From Gammaproteobacteria bacterium (GTDB taxonomy: Bacteria; Pseudomonadota; Gammaproteobacteria; Diplorickettsiales; Diplorickettsiaceae): DNA of 13,149 bases. A program made the translations under genes and the position numbers. The stretch spans positions 1 to 13,149 of the forward strand of contig JABDBU010000015.1 of assembly GCA_013288455.1 (NCBI GenBank), written 5' to 3'. The notes beneath the pieces were generated by a model. That model ran no database searches, was not told the origin of the DNA, and saw nothing but the letters and a program-made list of their open reading frames with translations. Below are positions 1 to 5,265 of this stretch, piece after piece (positions within the stretch are counted from its first letter, which is position 1; each line of letters begins with the position of its first letter).

Positions 1-443
1 ATAACGGCGACCCCTTTTGCATGTAAAAGTTTCATCAGCGAATGCGCTATCTGACAGGTCAAATCTTCTTGTGTTTGTAAACGCCGCGCGTAAAAATCCA
101 CGATCTGTGGAATTTTAGAAAGACCTATAATGTTACCGTTTGGCACATAGGCAATGTGGCAGTGCCCAATAAAAGGGAGTAAATGATGTTCGCACAGTGA
201 ATATAACTCAATATCCTTCAGAAGAAGCATATCTTCCATTGCCGAACTAAACAAAGCATTCTGGATAATTTTGTCCAGTGATTGCTGATTGCCACTGGTC
301 AGATAGCATAAGGACTTTGCGACACGTGCCGGAGTTTTTTTTAAGCCTTCACGTTGCGGATCCTCGGCTAAAATTTCTAAGATGGCCTGAATATGTGTTT
401 CTATTAATCCTTCCTTGCTTTTTGTTATGTTTGTTATTTCCAT
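1..443 (-). CDS. folE: GTP cyclohydrolase I, 3' end beyond window
   Basis: The enzyme converts GTP to 7,8-dihydroneopterin triphosphate, the first step of folate (and of some queuosine and pterin) synthesis, as a cytosolic homodecamer. The visible 147 codons start at an ATG at 443 and run off the left edge, so roughly the last 40 residues, with the third zinc ligand, are missing. Seen directly: the zinc/catalytic motif CEHHLLPF at residues 84-91 (Cys84, His86, His87), the GLSKIP motif at 107-112, and the Gln-Glu pair at 125-126 that reads guanine in the family. The short N-terminus resembles the roughly 180-190 residue bacterial form rather than the 222-residue E. coli one. The ribosome binding site is weak. 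Odd: the Arg usually found three residues after the SK lysine is Gln113 (codon at 105-107). The gene is divergent from prfC. Identification is firm. Confidence 0.95.
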   Translation of the reverse strand, partial: MEITNITKSKEGLIETHIQAILEILAEDPQREGLKKTPARVAKSLCYLTSGNQQSLDKIIQNALFSSAMEDMLLLKDIELYSLCEHHLLPFIGHCHIAYVPNGNIIGLSKIPQIVDFYARRLQTQEDLTCQIAHSLMKLLHAKGVAV

Positions 444-706
444 GCTGGAATTGCCTGGCCGTGAAATAAAGTGTGTGCTGCCGTGAGTACATCGGGAGAA
501 TGCAGGACAGCTACTAGAATTTTTAGCTGAGGATTATCCTTATCTTTCTCTTTAACAACCGATAGGATTAGAATTTTTTTTAACACGACTTAGCCTCCAC
601 TCTGTTGAGCGCGCGAACTTTGGAATTAACATGCAACCTGTAGCAGGAGTAATAACCTCTTACATTTTACAGTGTAACGCAGAGGCCTCATTATGAGCTA
701 AAAAGC

Positions 707-735
707 TTGACATTTCTATAGTAAGAGACAATAAG
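707..735 (+). promoter_or_regulatory. Predicted sigma70 promoter of prfC
   Basis: A perfect -35 hexamer TTGACA (707-712) is followed after 17 bases by AATAAG (730-735), four of six matches to the -10 consensus. Initiation would fall near 742 and give a leader of about 47 bases before the prfC ATG. The call rests on pattern matching only. Confidence 0.5.
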
Positions 736-769
736 TATCAGAAAATATAGTTATATTATAGCTTAACCA

Positions 770-786
770 TAATAGGTAGCCTATTA
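770..786 (+). promoter_or_regulatory. Hairpin covering the prfC ribosome binding site
   Basis: TAATAGG (770-776) and CCTATTA (780-786) are a perfect 7-base inverted repeat with a 3-base loop. It contains the AGG (774-776) that serves as Shine-Dalgarno and ends three bases before the ATG at 789. In the mRNA the stem would hide the ribosome binding site, so it could lower or regulate RF3 translation. The stem is AT-rich and of modest stability, so a chance palindrome is possible. Confidence 0.4.
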
Positions 787-788
787 AC

Positions 789-2372
789 ATGACCGGTCTT
801 GCTTATCCGAAGGAAATATTATCCAGAAGAACGTTTGCGATTATTTCGCACCCAGACGCGGGTAAAACCACGATCACCGAAAAGGTACTTTTGATGGGTG
901 GAGTCATTCAACTTGCTGGCACAGTAAAGGCTCGCAAGGCGACGCGACATACTATCTCCGATTGGATGGCCTTAGAAAAAGAGCGTGGTATTTCTGTCAC
1001 TACTTCTGTAATGCAGTTTCTATACCAAGGTTGTGTTGTTAATTGGTTAGATACGCCGGGCCATGTTGATTTTTCAGAAGATACCTACCGTACACTCCTG
1101 GCCGTAGATTCTGCCATCATGGTCATTGATGCTGGGAAGGGTGTTGAACCTCGTACAAAGAAGCTACTGGAAATTTGTCGCTTACGTCGAATTCCAATTT
1201 TAACATTTATTAACAAGATGGATAGAGAAGCGCGCACACCCATTGAGTTATTGGATGATATTGAACGGACGTTAGGTATTAACGTTGCTCCCGTGACCTG
1301 GCCTATTGGTATGGGCAGGGAATTCAAGGGCATCTATCATATACCAGAAGATAAGGTTTATTTTTATGCCAATTCCAGTCATCTGAAAAGAAAAGAGAGA
1401 GATTGCTTTCATGGATTACAGCATCCAGAAGTAAGGGAGAGAATTGGATATTTATTTAATGAATTTGTCTCAGAATTGCAGTTGGTTCAGGGCGTAAGTG
1501 CAGCATTTGATGAACAAGCGTATCAAAATGGCACTGCAACGCCGGTATTTTTTGGTTCAGCGAGTAATAATTTTGGCATACAAGAGCTGTTAGCGGCGTT
1601 TGTTAAGTTTGCACCTGCTCCACAACCCAGAGAAACTGATACTCGTCTAGTCAGACCTGAAGAAAAAAATTTTAGTGGATTTGTGTTTAAGATTCAGGCG
1701 AACATGGATCCAGCCCATAGAGATAGAATTGCCTTTATACGCCTATGTTCTGGAAAATATACGCCGGGAATGAAGTTGTATCATGTACGTAGACAACGTG
1801 AAATGATACTTAACAACGCCATGACATTCATGGCTGATGATCGTAATCGAACGAAGGAGGCGTGGCCTGGTGATATCATTGGTGTACCAAATCACGGTAC
1901 CATACAGATTGGCGATAGTTTCACAACTGGCGAAACTTTAAAATTCACGGGTATTGCCTCCTTTGTGCCGGAATTATTTCAGAGGGTGCGCATAAAAGAT
2001 CCACTGAAATCAAAGGCGCTGCTCAAAGGGTTAAGTCAATTATCAGAGGAAGGAGCAATACAGATTTTTCGTCCGCTGGACAGCAATGAATTGATTTTAG
2101 GTGCAGTTGGCGTTCTGCAGTTTGATGTCGTGGCACACCGCTTACAGCATGAATATAAAGTAGGATGTTGTTACGAGTCGGTTAACATAGCGACCGCGCG
2201 CTGGGTGCATAGCGACGACATAGAACAATTGGATGAATTCAAAACAAGAGCGCATGTAGCTCTAGATAACAGGCAAAACCTCGTCTATTTAGCACCAAGT
2301 CAGGTCAATCTACGTTTGACAATAGAACGCTGGCCAGCGCTGACCTTTTCTAAACAAAAAGAGTTGTTATGA
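789..2372 (+). CDS. prfC: Peptide chain release factor 3 (RF3)
   Basis: RF3 is a translational GTPase that removes RF1/RF2 from the ribosome after peptide release. The 527-residue product matches the usual length (529 in E. coli). Seen in order: G1 loop SHPDAGKTT (residues 20-28), switch region with ERGISVTTSVMQF (65-77), G3 DTPGH (88-92), G4 NKMD (142-145), a G5-like GSAS (256-259), then the beta-barrel domain II (about 290-390) and the RF3-specific C-terminal domain with the segment LSQLSEEGAIQIFRP (415-429). The DAGKT form and the C-terminal domain separate it from EF-G and LepA. The ATG at 789 has AGG ten bases or so upstream, inside a small hairpin. It is transcribed alone, divergent from folE and convergent with the amidase gene. 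No key GTPase residue is missing. Confidence 0.98.
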   Translation: MTGLAYPKEILSRRTFAIISHPDAGKTTITEKVLLMGGVIQLAGTVKARKATRHTISDWMALEKERGISVTTSVMQFLYQGCVVNWLDTPGHVDFSEDTYRTLLAVDSAIMVIDAGKGVEPRTKKLLEICRLRRIPILTFINKMDREARTPIELLDDIERTLGINVAPVTWPIGMGREFKGIYHIPEDKVYFYANSSHLKRKERDCFHGLQHPEVRERIGYLFNEFVSELQLVQGVSAAFDEQAYQNGTATPVFFGSASNNFGIQELLAAFVKFAPAPQPRETDTRLVRPEEKNFSGFVFKIQANMDPAHRDRIAFIRLCSGKYTPGMKLYHVRRQREMILNNAMTFMADDRNRTKEAWPGDIIGVPNHGTIQIGDSFTTGETLKFTGIASFVPELFQRVRIKDPLKSKALLKGLSQLSEEGAIQIFRPLDSNELILGAVGVLQFDVVAHRLQHEYKVGCCYESVNIATARWVHSDDIEQLDEFKTRAHVALDNRQNLVYLAPSQVNLRLTIERWPALTFSKQKELL

Positions 2373-2488
2373 CAACTACACCCACACCCATAGGTGTAAA
2401 TTTTACTCAAGCACTGCGAAAATATAACCTACCGATTGAGATAAAGATTAAAATCTTGCTGTCACTTACTGCAAAAAATATTTGCTAA
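2369..2488 (+). CDS. Possible 39-codon ORF overlapping prfC stop
   Basis: An ATG at 2369-2371 overlaps the prfC TGA in an ATGA arrangement, the classic layout for coupled re-initiation, and opens a 39-codon frame ending in TAA at 2486-2488. The peptide begins MTTTPTPIGVNFTQALRKY and has a hydrophobic stretch KILLSLTA near its end. It runs 23 bases into the 3' end of the convergent amidase gene. There is no separate Shine-Dalgarno, and two weak hairpins lie within it. I do not recognise it; it may be a chance frame in a terminator region. Confidence 0.15.
   Translation: MTTTPTPIGVNFTQALRKYNLPIEIKIKILLSLTAKNIC
2384..2397 (+). terminator. Weak hairpin downstream of prfC
   Basis: ACACC (2384-2388), loop CATA, GGTGT (2393-2397) form a 5-base stem just after the prfC stop, followed by AAATTTT rather than a long T run. 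It could slow polymerase after prfC, but it is below what I would accept as a strong intrinsic terminator. Confidence 0.25.
2444..2457. terminator. Weak hairpin between convergent prfC and amidase genes
   Basis: AAGAT (2444-2448), loop TAAA, ATCTT (2453-2457) lie between the two facing genes and would form the same stem on either strand. On the minus strand it is followed by TATCTC, so a true U-tract is absent. Location favours a bidirectional terminator; stem strength does not. Confidence 0.25.
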
Positions 2489-3218
2489 TTAAATTTTCGA
2501 GAATAGCCACTGTTTCCACGTCAGGAGCACCGCTATAGTCACGCGGCCGAAAATGCATCTGAAACGCTTGTAAAACGGTGCGTGTTTGTGCATCTAACTC
2601 TCCGGTAATTTCAATAGCATAGCCATAGATTTTTAAATCCGTTTGAAGCTTCCTAATATCAACCACCTCTCGATCCCTAAGTTCAAGTGCTATTTCATCA
2701 AACCAGGCGCCAACACCTTGCTCATACAGCGTTTTCCAAGGAAATTTGGGGCCTGGATCAAGCTTTCTGCCTGGTGCTATGTCACTGTGGCCTACTATAT
2801 TAACTGGCAGTATATGATAGCGATCCACAATAGGCTTTAGCAGTTCCAGGAGGGTTTGGATTTGATAATCTGAAAAAGGATGCCATATGCGCTGTCCTCC
2901 TTCGTCTTTGTATCCTAGGTTAACATTTTCTATTCCGATGGAAGAGAAATTGAGATTGGTTATATGTCCCCAACTACTAGCGCCTGCATGCCAAGCGCGC
3001 TCTTTCTCTTGCAAAAATTGATAAACTACTCGTTTTCCATCGATGGCAGTGTCTGGAACCAGATAGTGTGTACTTACCTGTCTTGTAGGATCCTTGAAGA
3101 TTGCGATCGTCCGATCAAGGCTATGCTCTGTATAGTGCAAGACTACATGTCGGATACGCGAATCGCAATTCGACGAACGATAAGATGTATCGATTATTAC
3201 GTTGTTATCAGAATACAC
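2466..3218 (-). CDS. amiD: AmiD-type N-acetylmuramoyl-L-alanine amidase
   Basis: A zinc amidase of the AmpD/AmiD (Amidase_2) family, which cuts the bond between N-acetylmuramic acid (often the 1,6-anhydro form) and L-alanine in peptidoglycan turnover. The 250 residues show the family zinc ligands His28 (VVLHYT), His144 (GHSDIAPGRK) and Asp154 (DPGP), and the catalytic Glu97 (SIGIE). A C-terminal helical peptidoglycan-binding domain spans about 183-246 and ends with AFQMHFRPRDYSG (218-230), a segment very like E. coli AmiD. The start is GTG at 3218: AGGAGG (3224-3229) sits 5 bases upstream, and no in-frame Met lies between that site and an upstream stop. With this start there is no signal peptide or lipobox, unlike the outer-membrane lipoprotein AmiD of E. 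coli, so the protein may be cytosolic like AmpD. It follows minC and a small ORF on the same strand. Confidence 0.93.
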   Translation of the reverse strand: MYSDNNVIIDTSYRSSNCDSRIRHVVLHYTEHSLDRTIAIFKDPTRQVSTHYLVPDTAIDGKRVVYQFLQEKERAWHAGASSWGHITNLNFSSIGIENVNLGYKDEGGQRIWHPFSDYQIQTLLELLKPIVDRYHILPVNIVGHSDIAPGRKLDPGPKFPWKTLYEQGVGAWFDEIALELRDREVVDIRKLQTDLKIYGYAIEITGELDAQTRTVLQAFQMHFRPRDYSGAPDVETVAILENLISKYFLQ

Positions 3219-3354
3219 AGTGTCCTCCTGCTTTTTTTTGACTATGCATCATCATCTTGGTTGTCGATGTGAGTTGTGGACCGCGCTGCAACAAAGACTG
3301 TATCACTTCTTGTTTGTGCGCATAATAACCAGTCTCTTCTAGAATATTGGCCAT
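3208..3354 (-). CDS. Possible 48-residue ORF between minC and amidase
   Basis: This frame starts at ATG 3354, 35 bases after the minC stop, and ends in TGA at 3208-3210, so it overlaps the GTG start of the amidase by 11 bases in another frame. The amidase Shine-Dalgarno lies inside it. The peptide begins MANILEETGYYAHKQEVIQ, is soluble-looking and partly helical, and ends with MMMHSQKKAGGHCVF. The overlap and the otherwise unexplained 171-base gap favour a real, translationally coupled small gene. Against it, there is no clear Shine-Dalgarno before the ATG. A TATACT hexamer (3360-3365, minus) lies only 5 bases upstream. I do not recognise a family. Confidence 0.35.
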   Translation of the reverse strand: MANILEETGYYAHKQEVIQSLLQRGPQLTSTTKMMMHSQKKAGGHCVF

Positions 3355-3389
3355 GTTACAGTATAGATTGGATCAAATGACACGGATGC

Positions 3390-4118
3390 TTAGTTCAACA
3401 CTGTTATTTGCAAGCGTTCTTGATGTAAGGAAATATGTACACCCTCTTTACTGGGTGAAGGATATAAATCTTGTAAGTCTTCGCTTAACCAATAGTGACC
3501 GGCAATCGCGACGAGCTCTGCTTCAAGATTTTTACAAAAAATATGTGTGTTGGGATCACCCGTAACACCTGCTAAAGCACGACCTTTTAAGCGACCATAA
3601 ACATGAATATTTCCATCAGCTAACAACTCTGCACCAGGGCTAACGGCGGTGAGCACAATTAAGTCACTATTTTTAGCGTAAATTTGCTGTCCAGAACGCA
3701 CGGGCTGCGTGATAAGCTTAGCGGTAGATGATGATGGCAATTTTGGTGCGGTAGATTCCGCAGTTTCAAGTTTTACGTTTGATAAAATAGCGAGCCCCGC
3801 GTTCGTAGCGAAAGTTTGTTGTTCAGTGCTACCTCCCCGAATGCCCATGGGAATGAGCCCGTGACGACGCAGACAGCTGATGATAGCAGAAAAATCTACG
3901 GTCTGCCCATGACTAGGTTGTAGAGAAGACAGATCCAAGATAATCGGTAGTGCTCGGAAGAATTGGGGTGTTTGGTCTACTAAAGGTTTTAATTGTTGTT
4001 GAATCAGCAGAGGATCTGAATTAAACAAGTGACAAGTCGTCAAAGTTAGCAAGCTTGCCTTTAGCTTGAAGGCTTCTTGCGATGTTCCCGTCAGAGTGCG
4101 CATAAACAATTCACCCAT
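3390..4118 (-). CDS. minC: Septum site-determining protein MinC
   Basis: MinC blocks FtsZ ring assembly away from midcell, together with the membrane ATPase MinD. The 242 residues (E. coli 231) show the two-domain layout: an N-terminal FtsZ-inhibiting domain (about 6-115), a Ser/Ala/Pro linker (118-137), and the right-handed beta-helix MinC_C domain (about 138-212). Its markers are PVRSGQQIYA (139-148), including the RSGQ motif used for MinD binding, LLADGNIHVYG (165-175) and GRALAGVTGD (179-188). The ATG at 4118 has no good ribosome binding site. The ATG at 4103 (Met6) is preceded by GGTGA at suitable spacing, so the protein may begin at Met6. Neither minD nor minE is adjacent; the same-strand downstream gene is an amidase. 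Confidence 0.96.
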   Translation of the reverse strand: MGELFMRTLTGTSQEAFKLKASLLTLTTCHLFNSDPLLIQQQLKPLVDQTPQFFRALPIILDLSSLQPSHGQTVDFSAIISCLRRHGLIPMGIRGGSTEQQTFATNAGLAILSNVKLETAESTAPKLPSSSTAKLITQPVRSGQQIYAKNSDLIVLTAVSPGAELLADGNIHVYGRLKGRALAGVTGDPNTHIFCKNLEAELVAIAGHYWLSEDLQDLYPSPSKEGVHISLHQERLQITVLN

Positions 4119-4428
4119 CCATAAAATATTGACACAAACTCGGATATTATATACTAAAAACTGACTGTTTCACTGGCGTTAGTTGGTAACTCATGCTATT
4201 CCTTATCCGTTCTAAGAATCCCAGTTGAGGTGTAATTATTTTTTTTGATACACGCATTATAAATGGATTGTGGGGAATAATTTTTCTTTATAACCTTACA
4301 TTAACTAATTAATTGCAGTAAAATTTTATCTATAAGATATGCATATGCCAATTTTAATTATTTTGTTCAATTTTTTACTACTTTTTCAACAAGCCGCCTA
4401 AACTTGCTATAGCTGTAATGGAGAATTT
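4119..4428. other. AT-rich divergent spacer, minC / orphan gene
   Basis: This 310-base spacer between divergent genes is markedly AT-rich. It holds the predicted minC promoter at its left end. Toward the orphan gene are ATTAA-N4-TTAAT (around 4308-4321) and the 10-base palindrome ATATGCATAT (4337-4346). A 20-codon hydrophobic frame (4339-4401, MHMPILIILFNFLLLFQQAA) resembles a membrane peptide but has only a poor ribosome binding site. Candidate -10 boxes for the orphan gene include TATAAC near 4288 and TGCTATAGC at 4405-4413, none with a good -35. No RNA gene is recognisable. Confidence 0.5.
4146..4173 (-). promoter_or_regulatory. Predicted sigma70 promoter of minC
   Basis: On the minus strand a perfect -10 TATAAT (4146-4151) is preceded after 16 bases by GTGAAA (4168-4173), four of six -35 matches. 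Initiation would fall near 4139, about 20 bases before the first minC ATG. It would also drive the small ORF and amidase if they form one operon. Confidence 0.45.
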
Positions 4429-5163
4429 ATGGGATCGAACCAAAAGAGTGCAGGGAAAATTTTTAAAGAGCCACAGGACAATAAACAGAGGCAAAATGAT
4501 ATAGCTATACGCAAGCAACGGCATGCGAAGCATTCGAGAGATGCACGGGCTAAAAAAAAGCAACAGGTAGAGGAGTTGAAGAGATTGGCAGGTAGTAATG
4601 GAGAAAATTTTAAAAAAATTCTGCGGCACTCCTGCAATTTGCTTCATAATACGCAGCAGCTTGCTAAGCAAAAGTTACGACAAGGACAAGAAAGAAATAA
4701 TCAGCTGTATAAATCGTATAAAAATTTTAAGCAAAATAGTTGGAGTAAACTGCAGGAATGGAAAGATTTAGCGTATTATTTGGATAAAGTAAATAATTAT
4801 ATACGGACTGACCAAGACATTCTGCTACAGGTCTCTGCAAATCAAATAATTAAGCAGCATTGTCCAGGTTTATGGAAGAATGTTAATAAAGAAAGCAGGA
4901 ATACTGCGTCTGCTGTGCGCCTAAGCCAACCCCAGCTAGTTAACCCCACTCCGGGAGCGTGTGAATCAAATGCCATCGACACTGCTTGCCAGGATCCATC
5001 GGTTATAATCAGCACAATGCCGCACTACAACGGCTGCACAATGTTTTTTAAGCAACCACCAGTAGCGGTAGTTGCTAGTAAGCGTGTTGGTGTAGGCAGG
5101 ATAACGCAAGATGATAACAGCAGGTTTGGCGGCGAATGCTCGTTGTGTTCATTGTTATTGTAG
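4429..5163 (+). CDS. Orphan protein, basic coiled-coil N-half, Cys-rich C-half
   Basis: I do not recognise a family for this 244-residue protein. The ATG has a good ribosome binding site (GGAG at 4419-4422). Residues 1-150 are very rich in Lys, Arg, Gln and Asn, predicted mainly helical. The basic cluster RKQRHAKHSRDARAKKK (28-44) runs into a heptad-like series Leu50, Asn57, Ile64, Leu71, Leu78, a register resembling eukaryotic bZIP proteins, although G55 and G58 would interrupt the helix and most base-contacting residues differ. Residues 155-244 look disordered, with Cys at 178, 187, 203, 237 and 240 and the tail CSLCSLLL. There is no signal peptide or membrane segment. The gene stands alone between two minus-strand groups and its first two thirds are more AT-rich than its neighbours, which suggests lineage-specific or acquired DNA. 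A secreted effector is one guess, unproven. Confidence 0.7.
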   Translation: MGSNQKSAGKIFKEPQDNKQRQNDIAIRKQRHAKHSRDARAKKKQQVEELKRLAGSNGENFKKILRHSCNLLHNTQQLAKQKLRQGQERNNQLYKSYKNFKQNSWSKLQEWKDLAYYLDKVNNYIRTDQDILLQVSANQIIKQHCPGLWKNVNKESRNTASAVRLSQPQLVNPTPGACESNAIDTACQDPSVIISTMPHYNGCTMFFKQPPVAVVASKRVGVGRITQDDNSRFGGECSLCSLLL

Positions 5164-5265
5164 CTTTGAGTTCTCATTGGAAAAATAATTGTAGTGTTGA
5201 CTGAGCTACTGCCATGGAAAAGCCATAGGGGAGGAGGAAGTTAACATTTGAAGTGGGGACAGTCT
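5164..5265. other. Convergent gap, orphan gene / sensor kinase
   Basis: This 102-base gap lies between convergent genes. There is no stem with a U-tract on either strand. It contains a purine run GGGGAGGAGGAAG (5228-5240) that looks like a strong ribosome binding site on the plus strand, but only a 13-codon TTG frame follows. Nothing else is supported. Confidence 0.4.

Larger units (their letters stand above)
444..788. other. Divergent spacer between folE and prfC
   Basis: This 345-base gap separates two divergent genes. The prfC-proximal end holds a good sigma70-type promoter and a hairpin over the prfC ribosome binding site, listed separately. Further up, TTACA (660-664) and TGTAA (673-677) form an inverted repeat with an 8-base gap, next to the 8-base palindrome GAGGCCTC (682-689); either could be an operator, but there is no second copy to support it. 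A 21-codon ATG frame at 630-695 has no ribosome binding site and I do not call it. I could not find a convincing promoter for folE. No RNA gene is recognisable. Confidence 0.6.

Noticed and set aside
278..469. 63-codon plus-strand frame opposite folE
   Set aside because: It is antisense to the well-supported folE coding sequence and its hydrophobicity follows from that; no ribosome binding site.
630..695. 21-codon frame upstream of prfC as a possible leader peptide
   Set aside because: No ribosome binding site, and it lies upstream of the predicted prfC promoter.
2964..3272. 102-codon plus-strand frame opposite the amidase gene
   Set aside because: Antisense shadow of a gene with intact zinc and catalytic residues.
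4378..4671. Hydrophobic minus-strand frames opposite the start of the orphan gene
   Set aside because: They mirror the Lys/Gln-rich coding strand; the plus frame has the good ribosome binding site and longer length.
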